64,000 bases of DNA, from assembly GCA_028564705.1 (NCBI GenBank), contig JAPXFQ010000113.1:62001-126000 (forward strand), read 5' to 3'. The stretch comes from Apricaphanius iberus. Lineage: Eukaryota > Chordata > Actinopteri > Cyprinodontiformes > Aphaniidae. The translations under genes and the position numbers were made by a program. Below the pieces are notes generated by a model. The model ran no database searches and was not told the origin of the DNA. It saw only the letters and a program-made list of their open reading frames with translations. This document shows, piece by piece, positions 1 through 11,553 of this stretch (position 1 is its first letter; each line of letters begins with the position of its first letter).

Positions 1-33
1 ATGTTTCTCAAGTGCAAAAACAAAGAAAAAATT

Positions 34-107
34 AGACCAAATATTAGAAAAATCACACTAAATAAATGAAGATCAGACCAAATATAAGAAAATCACACTG
101 AATAAAT
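34..107. repeat. two-copy tandem repeat
   Basis: A block beginning AGACCAAATAT occurs at 34-67 and again at 75-107, about 41 bp apart, with only a few differences. It is AT-rich and non-coding. Confidence 0.7.
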
Positions 108-398
108 TACTTTTTTACTCTTAATGTGCACAACAAAACATATATAAACAAGACTCGTATCTCTTTGCAGCTAGAACAACTTCAGCTGTCCTGGGGAGGC
201 TTTCCACAATGTTTATAAATTATATGCATTTGAAACCATGATTCATTTGCATCACAAAAACAAAAAAATCATCAAGCAAAATTCGCATGTCACTATCACT
301 CTGCACTATTTTCTTTCCATTGCAATCAATCTCCGATGCGGCCAGTGTCTGTTGCAAACCGATCAGCTGTTTTGTTGTTGCATGCACGACTAGCCGAC

Positions 399-540
399 AT
401 GTCTGACTACGAATCATCTGAGGATGAAACTAATTTTAGCACAACGGCAAAAAGATACATTTATGAACCGGGGTATACAGATGCCGAACTTCAGCAGATT
501 GAGCTAGAACAAATGTTTTTGATTGCAAGTCAAAAGCTCA
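399..540 (+). pseudogene. possible P2X7-C-terminal-like transposon protein, N-terminal fragment
   Basis: An open frame from the ATG at 399 starts MSDYESSEDE and continues to a segment reading RYIYEPGYTDAELQQIE, then runs into AT-rich sequence and stops by 614. An acidic start followed by an xFEPxYTxxEL-like motif is what I associate with a family of fish transposon-carried proteins that end in a cysteine-rich domain like the P2X7 receptor C-terminus. That domain is not seen here. The match is from memory of a short motif, so the assignment is weak. A further in-frame ATG lies upstream at 336. The fragment lies in the same inverted-repeat block as a THAP-like frame on the other strand. Confidence 0.3.
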
Positions 541-752
541 ATTGTATTTCAAAAAAAATTCTGATCAGACTGTATCTCTATCCCTATGTGCTATTTTCAT
601 ATAATTGCATGTGATAATGTTTAACAATTTGCTTAACACTAATCATTAGCTGATCCCCATGCTATCTTTACTCTGGTTAGCAGGTTCTCTTTGGTTAGCT
701 TCAAGATAACGTGTCAGCAGTTGGCATCAAATCATTAGTAGATAGAACTTAC

Positions 753-905
753 CTGAGGTACTGGTACAGCAGCACTCTTCCAAAATAAGTTTCTTCCTCT
801 TTCCTGTTTGTTTTGGGATGTAATCGTCCTCGCTGAAGTGTGCCACACACAAGAAAGTCCTTGATTCTAGACCCTTTTGCTCCCACAGAGTAGCCGATGG
901 CCAGC
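753..905 (-). pseudogene. THAP-type zinc-finger fragment of a transposon
   Basis: On the - strand a frame reads WPSATLWEQKG, then FLCVAHFSEDDYIPKQ, then KRKKLILEE. The C-x2-H pair (CVAH) followed by F, acidic residues and a basic stretch matches the C-terminal half of a C2CH THAP domain. THAP domains bind DNA and are carried by P-element, Kolobok and related transposases. The first C-x(2-4)-C half is not in the same frame. On the - strand the frame runs into CTCAG/GTAAGT at 753, an excellent splice donor, so this looks like one exon of a split gene. No partner exon is identified. It is a relic within a stau2 intron, antisense to stau2. Confidence 0.5.
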
Positions 906-2076
906 GTTTTTTGTTTTTATTTGGTATTTTTTTGTGATGCAAATGAATCATGCTTTCAAACTCATATAATTTTCTGAAGAAAAAAGGGCCCACTTTGATG
1001 GCCCCAGAAATAATTTCTATAAAAGCTTCCAACGACAAGAGCTTTGACCAGGAGGTGATCACAGAGTGGGGCCAACGTGTATGCACTATGCTGCTGGTAA
1101 GGATGGGATACAGCTTCATGTGTATAAATGCAAACCATACCTTTAAATGGAGCATTGCTGTTAAAAGTTTGAAATGTGGTAACATGTTTTTAATTTAAAA
1201 CCCAGATTTAAATAAGGCATAAAAGTATTGGAGTCATACAGTTTCTCTTGGAGTTACCTGGTAATGCTCTAATTTCATCATTTTAGAATAATTGTAAAAA
1301 ATGTATTCAGTTGTCAGAACACCCTGAAAATACATCATTGGTTCTGCGGTTTCTCGCTGTACCATCAGGTGACAGAGAAATGTCATCTGACGTAAGAGGA
1401 AAATTAGAAAGTGAGCCTGGAAGGTATTTAGTGATTAAAGATATAATCACCTTAGTTTTGGGATTTAGCTTTCAAAAAATAGCAATGGGGGAATTTATCT
1501 TCCAAAAAATATTACAGAGACATACTTTTGGGCAAAAACACAGCATCTTTGTGAGCAAGCAAGAACTTTTTATTCATTTATTGGGAAGTAAAAACTGACA
1601 GCCACACAAAAGTTGAGGATGACAAGGAAATATTTCTCAAACTAAAAATCTATCCCCTCTATGTTTTTCAAATAAAGAAAATCGCTATAGGCTTAATGTC
1701 TGCAAACCTACCTTGTAACCCTGCTACCCCATTAACTTCCTCTGATTAACAGAACTGGGGGGCATCAGTTTAGCAGTTAACATTAGGGTTGTAATAGTAT
1801 ACATAAAACAGTGTTCATTCCATCCCTTGGTTTAAAAGTCACAGTTTGGTAAATTTTTGGTATGCTTCAATAGACGGGACATTGTGCAATATTTAAAAAT
1901 TTGAATTTTTCCAAACATAGGTTTTAGAAAAAATGTAAAAGTCTGATGAGCGCAGATATGCTGCTTCCTAAAGTAATATAGGACATAGTGGTTAAGGCAC
2001 CTGGTTATCCTCAAACAATCCTTCCTTTAAATGTACAAACAAAAACCTCTGCCCAGAGATGAGCTGTGCTTGTGAC

Positions 2077-2468
2077 TAGGGATGTGAAGAAAATATCGAT
2101 AACAATTTATTGCCCTATTCTATGACACAATATTGTATCCATATTCAAAAGCAATGTATAAATTTGTATTTTATTGTTTAGAATTTGAATAGAACCATTA
2201 AAGATGAAAGTAAGTATTGTCATTAGTTGCTAGCTGTTTCCACCTTCTTCATTATAGTGGATCAACTAGATCTAGTAATAAAACTGGATGTGTTATGTAT
2301 GAAACAAGTTGGAGGTTTTAGAATGCTGGGAGAGTTGTTCTATGGTTAAATTCTCTTTAAAAAAATTACAATACATAGTCTTGCTCAGAGGGTCGACATA
2401 TATATTATCATTCGCCCTGTGTTGTGATTGATATCTTATCAGCAGATTCTTGCCAATACACATCCCTA
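2077..2468 (-). mobile_element. hAT-type MITE, family with TAGGGATGTG ends
   Basis: The element is 392 bp with terminal repeats TAGGGATGTG and CACATCCCTA. It is flanked by CTTGTGAC (2069-2076) and CTTGTTAC (2469-2476), an 8-bp target duplication with one mismatch, which is the hAT hallmark. The right end, read in reverse, matches the left end of the copy at 42568 (TAGGGATGTGTATTGGCAA), so this copy is in the opposite orientation. It has no coding capacity. Confidence 0.85.
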
Positions 2469-4079
2469 CTTGTTACCATGGCCTGTATGATTCGATGGAG
2501 ACATATTTGGATTAATACTTTCATAGCATCAGTATTTTCCCATTAAGTTTAGCTGAAAAATAAGTCATAGTTGATAAACTGACAGAGGCAATAGAAAACA
2601 AACATCATAAAAAATAACTTCATTTTGAAAAACATTTTGTTCTTGTAGAATATAATTCAATGATGTTATAATTTATGTGGGAATGTGATGACCCAAAAGG
2701 AAATGTTATTATTTGAGGGGAGTTGGACTCAAAGGAATCTTCAGAGAAAATGAAAGGATGCTGTTTTCAAGAACGGGCTGTTTTTTTTTCCCTCATCTGT
2801 ATGTTATGAAAAAAATCAAAAACATATATATGTTTTTTAGTTCCTGACTTCCTATGCTGTTGTTGTTTTAAACTCCAAAGTCCACATTGTCCGTGTCAGA
2901 TTTGTTAAAGATGAAACATATTGTACAAAGAAGTTGTTGTCAGTGTCCTACATTGCCCAGTGTCCTAAATTAGCCTGCTATGTACTGAGCTTGATTGGTT
3001 GTGATGTCTCCTACTGATAAAAGGTCATACCATTTTTAAAATGACACAAGCAACATTAATGCCTGGAGCTTAGAAAGAAGCTGTTCTGTGGACAAGCAAA
3101 CAACTCTGCGATGTTGAAAATAAACAGCTTAGATTGAAATGTGCTGTTGTCACTTCTTCAAAACTGCTGTCCTTTGACACAGCGTGTCCAAGTCTAGCTT
3201 TATAGAAAACATTCTGTTTAACAGGCTCTTGTCCTGAGCTGCACATATACAAAATCAATAAAGTATTCTGGACACTGATGTTATTGTAGACTGGAATTAC
3301 AGAATCCATGTGAGAACATGGACCTCTCCCATAACTCCAATACACACTCTGATATCTGCAATCTTGTGAAAGATGTATTATTTTTATATTTAAAGACTCA
3401 TGATTATCCTTTTGGATGAAGTGTCTGTCGTTTCTATGGTAACTCAGGATGTAGGAGTTGCCCAATACCACCAGAGTAGTGCCCCCCTGGGAAATGTCTT
3501 CCTTATTTGGAAATCATTTCTGTTGTTGCTTTTGTATGGAGCGTTGGTCTGCTGCCATCCTCAGTTTATCACACACCGCTGTGCATGTGGCTTAACTATC
3601 TGTTAATCAGCTCTTAAAAACGCCCGATCCTCACGACAAGTTAATGTCTGGATAATGTTTTTTGCATAAACACCGTTTACAACTCATTCAAACAAATACA
3701 GCTGTTCTCGGTTTTCTGTGTGTGTCTGCAGTTGGTGAACGGAAGATGTTTCCGATTTCGCCTCTGTTCTGATTGACTGCACTCTTCTTGGTTAAAAATA
3801 TTTTTCTAACAGATGTGGCTGGAAATTATTAATTTGCAGCTTAACAGCCTAATGCCAAATAATTTGAGTGTACATGCTCAAACATGTAAAATGCCTCTTT
3901 GCAGATAACTATCCATAGCCATAGTAAAAAATAAAAATAAATAAACAGTTGTTTCCTTTGGGAAGTAAGTAGTTGATAAACTGTTTTTTTACACCTCTTA
4001 AAAAGAATGAAGAGTTGTCATTTCCATTATAAATACACCTTAGCTATGACAGAAAATCACATTGTATGCTTTTTCAAAT

Positions 4080-5285
4080 AACACATTTATTTTTATTGCA
4101 TCCAAAAAAGTATTTTATACAATAATAAATATCCTGAAACTTTTGTTTACTGTTACAGAGCTCAGGTATTTCCTGTAGCTCTTATACTGTCCTTCTCCTC
4201 CATACAGATATTCTCCAGCTCCTTCGGGTTTCACGGCTCTCACTGGGCAGCAAAGAGTTTTAGCTCCCTCCAAAGATTAACTGTCAGGTTCGGATCTGGA
4301 GACTGTCCTGTTAACTCCAGGACCTTGAAATGTTTCCTATGGTGCCACTACCAGTTTGCCCTTGCTGTGTGTTTTGGGTCCCAGCAACAACCGATCTTCA
4401 ACACTCTTACTTAGGGAGGGAGGTTGTCACTCAAAACCTCATGATATATGACCTTATCCGTCTTCTTAATATATTGCAGTTGCCCAGTTTTATAGGGCAT
4501 GATCTTTCCACCCCCATGCTTCACGGTTGGGATGGTGTTTTTGGGATTATACTCATTCCTGTAAGGATGGTTGATTTTATAGTTAAACTTTCTATTTTGG
4601 TCTCATCTGACCACACAATCTTCTCCCATGCCTCCTTTGGATCATTCAGATGGTCACTGACAGCCTTCAGACAGACCTGAACATGCTCTGGCTTAACAGG
4701 GAGACTTTCTCTGTAACAGGATTTTAATCCTTCATGTCGAACTCTGTACCAAACGGTTAACTTGAAAACTGGAGTTCCAGCTCCTCCTGCGTAGTTCTGG
4801 ACTGTTTACTCACCGTTCTAAAGATCACTTCTACCCCATGAGGCGAGATTTTGTATGGAGCCCTAGTCCAGGAGAGATTGACAGTCATCTTGAGTTTCTT
4901 CCATTTTGTATTTCATAATTGCGCTAACAGATGTTTCCTTCACACCAAGCTGTTTGATAATTGTCCCTGGTGTTCTTAGACAGCTCTTTGGAGGGGATAT
5001 GAGTCTGATTTAGTTTGTGAACAGGTGTCTTTAATATAGGTAATGAGTGGAGGATAGAAAGGGTTCTTAAAGATGAACACACAGGTTGTGAGAGACATAA
5101 TCTTCTAATCAAATACTTCATGCAATAAAATGCATATTGATTTTCAGGATCCTTTTTTTTAGATGCTGTCTTTCAGTTGAGATGTGCCTTTGATTGAAAT
5201 TAAAGACATCTTCGTTCTCAGTAGGTGGTGAAACGTAAAAAAAATCTATGGTGTGTCAAATATTTTCCCCATTGTATGAAATATG
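4080..5285 (-). mobile_element. decayed Tc1-like transposon
   Basis: Read on the - strand this is a heavily mutated Tc1/mariner-type element. The + strand carries the typical antisense phrases of fish Tc1 transposase genes, such as CCCCCATGCTTCACGG near 4510 and GGTCTCATCTGACCACA near 4600. Stops and indels break the frame throughout, and the ends are not precise. Confidence 0.6.
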
Positions 5286-5389
5286 GTCTTTACCAAATGA
5301 TAAACCTATTTAAATGTACCATTAAGAGTATAGTTACACACCAAATCATTATCTGTTAAACAATATCTAACCCAAGTTTTGAGGAAATG

Positions 5390-6280
5390 CGAAAATCTAA
5401 GCACACACAGTAATTCAGTAGTTTGTCAGCCTTCTTTAAAACCATTAACTTGAAGCTGCTGTTTTCTGCATCTTCTGCAACTTTGCTTTGATGCTTGTGA
5501 AACAAAATTTTGGCCAAGCTTTAGACATTAAATATATGCCCTCACATTTGAGTCTTTTGGTATACTGAGGAGTTGTTGATTGAAAGACTAAAAGAAGTTA
5601 ATGTATTGTTGCTGATCCACAGGCTAAAATCAACAACCCATCCAACAGCATGTCTGACAGTTGGTATGATGAGTGCTGATATAATGGGTTTGGTTATGGC
5701 AAAAATCATGATGGAATCATTAAGCAAACATCCCAACATTGATCTCATCCGTCCAAACGACATTGCTCTAGTGGTCTTGCACTTAATTCAGATCCACCTT
5801 TGGAAACTTTAGTTTTGTGGTCTCATCCTTTTTAGAGTGAAAGAGGCTTTCTCCTGGTAAAAAGTCACATTTGCTAAGTCTGGTTGTAACCTTACCATTG
5901 AGAGCTTAAACTTATATCATGGTAACGGTGGAGATACAGATTTGACTGCTGTTTTCACAGTTTCTCTGACATTTGCATGATCAAATGATTAAAAACTTTC
6001 CATATAACCTTTCAAATGTTGAAAGTTAGAAAGAATTGCTTCTTCTAAGGTCATTTCTGATTTCTTATCTCTCCGTGGCATTGTGTTAACGCAGTGTCCA
6101 GGAGTTTACCGAAACTCCTGGACCTCTACAAGTGCCTACATTTAGAGATGTAAATCAGGGAATCGTGTATTTATTCAGCAGTGCTTGGCTGCAGCTTTCT
6201 CTGTCGCGGTTTTGGAACCAGGGGGTGTACAAAGTTTTTCACTCAGCTCCTTAAGTTTGGTTTAAGGGTTGTCTAATAGA
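5390..6280 (-). mobile_element. probable second Tc1-like relic
   Basis: Antisense Tc1-like phrases occur around 5640-5850, including CATGTCTGACAGTTGGTATG and a stretch ending GAGGCTTTCTCCTGG. No open frame remains. A perfect 12-bp stem with a 4-base loop lies at 6096-6123. The boundaries are approximate. Confidence 0.4.
6096..6123. repeat. perfect 12-bp hairpin
   Basis: GTCCAGGAGTTT, loop ACCG, AAACTCCTGGAC. It lies at the distal end of the Tc1-like relic and is probably part of that repeat. Confidence 0.8.
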
Positions 6281-7739
6281 AAAAAACCCCTGGACTCTGT
6301 TGTATCTTTATGTAGTCATGTAGTAGATTTTTTTTGTGTGTTTTTAGAAGTAAAATTTAGACTTAAATGTGTATTTTCTTTTTACCGTGCCTGTAATTAT
6401 CTTATTTTTTAATAGTTCAATGTAATAATCTTGCTATGTTATTTTGACTGTTAATTTAGGCAACTTATGATGATTCTTTGGTTATATGTTGGCATGTGAC
6501 CTATAAGTATGTATATTGTTAATTTGTTGCCTCTCCTTTTTAAATCTAAATTGTTTTAACTTTTCATCATTACCAAAAAAGGGTTTGTATTGCTTTTATC
6601 TGATTGCTTGTGTTGAATGAGATCACAGTTAGATCTACTCTAACTTTTACATAGTATTCTTGTATAGCTGGACCTAACTGAAGTTTACCAGCCCGGTGAC
6701 ACACAGCATCATTCTATGCTGCGTGATGCGTGCATGATTTCTGTATGAATTATTTTCTTTTTCGCTGTTACTTTCTGACTTAATCATCTCTGACTGTAAC
6801 AATTCACTTGTTTGACTAATTTCACCCCTCTGATTTATTTGTTGTTCATTGTTGCGGTGGAAACATTGGGAAATATCTTTGCTGATGTCATTAATTTGGT
6901 TTTCTCAGGCATAAGCAATAGTAAGCATTAGAAGATCTTGCAGAACAAACTGGGCTAATAGTCCAATTTCAGGGCTGATTAACTTTGAAAAAGTGATTGC
7001 AATTAAACTTGAAACTACAAACTTAGCAGCAGTAAGACAATAAACAGTGGTAGCATCATGGTCATTGTAGACCTATAATAACATCTTTATGTATTTTTAA
7101 TGTGCTGTTTTGGCATCAATAGTGTAAGATTTATTTTAATCTCATAATAGGTTTTTTTTCAGTAGTTGCTAAAAGGAAATGACAGCAAAGGTTGATAAAT
7201 AGGTACATTTTTAATATGTTGTACTATTTAATTTTTGGGGTTATTATTGTGCTGTTAAAACCTCAAATTGGTTTTATTCATTTATTTATTTTGCCAAAAA
7301 TGCTATTTAAAAAAAATGCAGCATGCATTTGTATTGAGCCCCTGATTCAGTGCTTTATAGAACCACCTTGTGCTGCAGTTGTGGCTGTCTGGTCTAGCTA
7401 CTAGAGCTACACAATATATCATCGCAGTATCAACACGTGTAATATGACAATTGCAACAGATTGCAGTATTTCATATGATTTATTTCAAGGGGTTCATGGG
7501 GGCTAATTCTGGAAGAGAAAAGTACATTTTGCCTATTGGTTGGCCTTCATTACCCTTGATTACCATATTATATCACAGATTTTTACTGCCTGACATAAAA
7601 GAGCTGAGGAAGAAGTGACAGAAAAATGTCAATCATGATCAACATCTTTACATCGTGGCATTGATCGGTTTCAGTATTATGTGATTTCCTGATATTGTGC
7701 TGCCCTCATCTCTACCAATGTATGGCTGAAATTGTAGCC

Positions 7740-8090
7740 AGTTTTCTTTGCAAAATAATTTAGTTTAGTTTTGGAACACTTTTGAAGTTTCAAGTCTTGC
7801 CACGGATACTCCATTGAATTTAGGTCTGCACATTAACTGGGACATTGTAACTCTTTAGCATAGATTTGATCTAAACCATTCCAGTGCAGCTCTGGTTGTA
7901 TGTTTAGTCCTAAAGTTGTCGTGGTAATTGAGCCTCTTCCCCAGCAGCACCCTATATCCATTCATCTTACCATCAACTCTGACCAGCTTTGTTGTCCCTG
8001 CTAAACAAAAGCATTCCCTCAGCACGATGCTTCCACCACTGTGTTTTACTATGAGGGCTAATGAGATGTGCAACATCCCTTGCATGGCTT
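7740..8090 (-). mobile_element. Tc1-like transposon fragment
   Basis: The + strand carries decayed antisense transposase phrases: CTGGTTGTATGTTTAG near 7890, CCATCAACTCTGACCAGCTT near 7970 and a degraded version of the usual CCACCACCATGTTT phrase near 8030. The frame is broken. Confidence 0.55.
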
Positions 8091-10329
8091 GTTGAAAACA
8101 AGAATGCCATTATTCAGGCCAGTCGCCCATAAAGGCTAGATTAATGGAGTGCATCCGTAACTCCTGTTTTCTAAATAAGAGTATTTCATTGCATTTTCGT
8201 CGTATTCACCGCATTAGTGGGAAAAAAAACTGTTGAATGTGTCTTGAGCCGCTCACTTATTGTTGTATCTTTAGTTCTTCCTCTCACACACATCTTGGTC
8301 ACACACAGCCTTCATTCCAGACCGTGTGTGTTTGTGTGTGTCTGTCCTTTGCCCCCGCGTGATCCATGGAAGACGCAGCTCCAACAAACAGGGTGGCTCA
8401 GAGACAGGAAGGGAGCGTAAAAACAAAGCAGAAGAAAACGAAGTGAGAAGAGTGATTTTTCTCCCTTTTATTCCCATGGGTGCTGCAGCAGGGCTTTTCA
8501 CTTGAGTTGCCACAATTCATTTCCTGCTGCTTATATGTGTGTTTGTGTGCGTTCTGTGCATGTGTGAACTATGTAAAGGTCTTGCTCCACACTGGTGATT
8601 TATAGCGGCGGGCTCCGGCCCTATCTGTTTTCGATCAGTCTCATGCTCTGCTCTGGCTTCCCTCCAGCCCTCCCCTGGCCCACCGGACACTGAGTCTGGG
8701 TGGGACCCCCTCAGGAACAACACAGCTTTCTCTCTCTCTCGTGCTCTTTTATCCCCCTCTTCTCTTTTCTTCTCGGCTTTTTCACCCACTTTCCTCTGAC
8801 TCTCTCTCGCTTCATGTACACAATTTCACAACCGCTGTCTCAACATCACGCAAAAATAAACTCCGTCACTTTTGCTTATTCACTCGCCTTGGCTTTGTTT
8901 CTTTGTCTTGCTTCTCACGCTTACCATTTGACATCAGATTCAAGTACTCAGTCACATGCAGACATCCTCACATGCACACTCCTTCGGTATTCTGATGTCA
9001 TGCTGCATAACTTCTATTATTTTTATGCTGCTGCGTTAAGCTTAACAGCTTTTGCTTGTGTAAATTGAAATTCTAGCCATCAGCATGACTTGGAAACGAT
9101 TCTCGAACTTGTGTCACAGGGCATTTTGTTGTAGTAGGAATAATAAGCCTTAGATTTCATTGCCGTTTTCCTTCAGCTTTTCTTTTTTAGAAGGAGAGCC
9201 AGCTTTCCCTTGAGTTTGGAGTGGAAAACGCTGTCAGTGCTTTCCCAGAAACCTTAGACATGAGTTTACTATAAGTGTGCAAATCTCTGTTGTTGTACGG
9301 TGGATGGTAAATGTTAACTGAAACAGGAAGTGGCCTGTCAGTCATGGCGCTCGCTCCAGCACTTTCTCCCAGCTGTTAGTCCACACGCGTGCACACAAAC
9401 AAGCCTTCAGATGGACACGCAGACACAAAGACAGCTGGTCTTCCTGTCTCTGCTGACCTTGGATGGGCTTGGAGGGCGCCTTGTGGGGTTTTAGCATCAA
9501 CTCATCCTCACATCCTCTTTTTATCATGACTGCCTCACAAGCTGAGCCTTGTCTACTGTCCTTTTCCTCTGACATCCCTCACATGTTTGTTTTTAGACTC
9601 ATAGCTTTGATGAAAGTATTGAACACAAAGTTGTCCTTCAGTCTGTCATGACCATCCCAAGACAGTCTTATCACTAACTAACATGGAATGGCCTCCAAAT
9701 TGGACAGAACAAAGTGTTGAAGTTCAGCAAGTTCTATTTAACAAAATGCATTTGAACTTCCTGGATCTGACTGACCCTTAAATGTTCCTCTAAGATATTG
9801 AAGAATTAACCACAGTTTGTACGATGTCCACTTAAAGAAGTGTTGAAAGTGGGACAGTATGCTGCTTAGCTGATGCTGCTGTTTCCCATCAAGGATGAAG
9901 TCACTGACGCTCTGTTGATATCCGTGGACGCTCCGTTTGGGTGTCGGTGTTTGCATTTGAAAGTGAGAGAGAAAGCCTTATGTGAAGCTGCCTCATGTGA
10001 AAGTGTGACAAAACATGAATAGTGCTTAATATAATAGTGCAGAGACATACAGTGCCATTATCCGTCAACTCAATACTCTCCGACAGGCAACAAGAACAGG
10101 CAGAATAGGGCCCATATATGTTTAAGTATCCATCGAATAGGCCAGCCTTATATCATTTCACCAGCATGGTGCTCTATAGTCCATGTAATTTGTACTCATT
10201 GCAGTTTTTGGGCACTAGATGCTATATTGGCCCATGTATCGACAAGTTTAAAAATATTTTCAAAGTTTCCCCCCCTCCAAAAAAACTATTTCAATACGAG
10301 ATGTTAGCGATATTAATTCTTCTTGAAGA

Positions 10330-10868
10330 AAAGCAAGCACCGGTCTGTCGTGGTGAAGAGAGAGCTGAGCCGAAAGGCAAAGCTCTCGATATACCGGTCG
10401 ATCTACGTTCCTACCCTCATCTATGGTCACAACTCTGGGTGGTGACCGAAAGAAGGAGATCGCGGATACAGGCGGCTGAAATTAGTTTCCTCCGTAGGGT
10501 GGCTGGGCTCTCCCTTGTGATAGGGTGAGAAGCTCGGTCATCCGGAGGGGGCTCAGAGTAGAGCCGCTGCTCCTCCACATCGAGAGGAGCCAGTTGAGGT
10601 GGCTCGGGCCTCCTGGACACCTCCCTGGTGAGGTGTTCTGGGCACGTCCCACCGGGAGGAGGCCCAGGGGAAGACCCAGGACTTGCTGGAGGGACTATGT
10701 CTCCCAGCTGGCCTGGGAACGCCTCGGGATTCCTCCCGAGGAGCTGGCCCAAGTGGCTGGGGAGAGGGAAGTCTGGGTCTCTTTGCTTAGGCTACTGCTC
10801 CCGCGACCCGATCCCGGATAAGTGGAAGCTGATGGATGGATGGATGGATGGATGGATGGATGGATGGA
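10330..10868 (+). mobile_element. 5'-truncated RTE/Rex3-like LINE, 3' end
   Basis: Translation gives the C-terminal end of a non-LTR reverse transcriptase protein in two overlapping frames. One begins VVKRELSRKAKLSIYRS. A second, at 10525-10821, includes SQLRWLGPPGHLPGEVF, GRRPRGRPRTCWRDYVSQLA and ERLGIPPEELAQVAGE. The element ends in tandem GATG units (10831-10868), the tail type described for Rex3-class RTE elements of fish. The 5' part is missing, as is usual for these elements, and stops and frameshifts show it is dead. It ends 194 bp before a stau2 exon. Confidence 0.8.
10831..10868. repeat. (GATG)n tail of the LINE
   Basis: About nine uninterrupted GATG/TGGA units directly follow the end of the retrotransposon coding remnant. 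This is the 3' terminus of the element. Confidence 0.9.
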
Positions 10869-11062
10869 AAAGCAAGCTGATTTCATCATCTTTTCTTTAA
10901 GGAACCTTAACAGCATACTGTTCTCTTTTTTTTACTGGTTACTTGTTGACACTGACAGAATGGGGATCTTATAACCACGTTTGTCTGTCAATGCATATAT
11001 ATTCCCTTTTTTTTCTTTTTTTTTGTATTTAGTCTTCTCCCTTCTTTTTTTCATCCCTCCAG

Positions 11063-11385
11063 CCCAAAAGGGTCTGCTCCACCTCAGCCCTGACGTCTAT
11101 CAGGAGATGGAAGCCAGCAGGAAGCAGAGTGGCAGTGCATCCGGCACCACCAGCGGTCTTGCATCCAAAGACATGGGGTCCTGCTCTGCCCCTCTACCCC
11201 CATATTACAGCGGCTCATCCTCCTCCCCCGGCCCCACTGCTACCATGGCCAGGGAGCTGCTACTAAATGGTCAGTCACCCCCAGCAGATGGGTCACTGTC
11301 AATAAAGGGAAAGAACCTGGCCTGTAGTGTTTCTGTGCAGCCAGCGCAGCAGCTGGATTACCTGGCTCACATTCAGGGCTTCCAG
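11063..11385 (+). CDS. stau2: staufen 2 exon: linker, SSM and start of dsRBD5
   Basis: This exon encodes 107 full codons plus the last two bases of a split codon. It reads QKGLLHLSPDVYQEMEASR, then a Ser/Gly/Pro-rich linker, then TATMARELLLNGQSP, then QPAQQLDYLAHIQGFQ. The first block and the last are closely like vertebrate Staufen 2. The MARELL segment corresponds to the Staufen-swapping motif, and QLDYLAHIQGFQ opens dsRBD5. In the family, this region mediates dimerisation rather than strong RNA binding. Staufen 2 carries double-stranded-RNA-containing mRNAs in ribonucleoprotein particles, notably to neuronal dendrites, and takes part in Staufen-mediated decay. The acceptor is a long pyrimidine tract with CAG, and the donor is CAG/GTAAGA. 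The exon is boxed in by a LINE tail upstream and a pogo element 168 bp downstream. Confidence 0.95.
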
Positions 11386-11553
11386 GTAAGATTCAAAGAT
11401 GTGGCATAAAGGTGTCTTAAAATGTTCTTTTGATTGTTAAAGTGTTTGGGGAAGATTAATGTACAAAAAGCATATAGGTACTTGACAATAACACTTAAAC
11501 GTTTTCGTACCCTCCAACCTCTGCTTTTTGTTTATTTGTTTGAACTACGCATA

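Larger units (their letters stand above)
219..970. repeat. block bounded by 40-bp inverted repeat
   Basis: Bases 219-258 and the reverse complement of 931-970 match at 37 of 40 positions, both reading ATTATATG then ATTCATTTGCATCACAAA. The 0.67 kb between them holds a short acidic reading frame on the + strand (399-540) and a THAP-like frame on the - strand (753-905). The arrangement fits a decayed DNA transposon, but the repeat could also be two copies of one dispersed sequence in opposite orientation. No target duplication is obvious. Confidence 0.55.
1..11062 (+). other. stau2: stau2 intron, 3' part (5' end outside window)
   Basis: This DNA precedes the first visible stau2 exon, and its 5' splice site is beyond the left edge. 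It ends in a strong acceptor: a long pyrimidine tract followed by CAG at 11060-11062. Recognised contents are listed separately: a THAP-like block (0.2-1.0 kb), a hAT MITE (2.1 kb), Tc1 relics (4.1-8.1 kb) and a LINE fragment (10.3 kb). In 1200-2068, 2477-4079, 6290-7735 and 8220-10329 I see no gene and no clear repeat, only AT-rich DNA with short CA/TG runs. The piece 8570-8740 is more GC-rich than its surroundings and has no recognisable coding. Confidence 0.8.

Noticed and set aside
727..1185. A 152-codon - strand gene
   Set aside because: Only the THAP-like part (about 753-905) looks coding. The upstream half runs through the inverted repeat and AT-rich DNA.
1985..2010. tRNA-like A-box (TAGTGGTTAAGGC)
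   Set aside because: No matching B-box or cloverleaf follows, so neither a tRNA gene nor a tRNA-derived SINE is supported.
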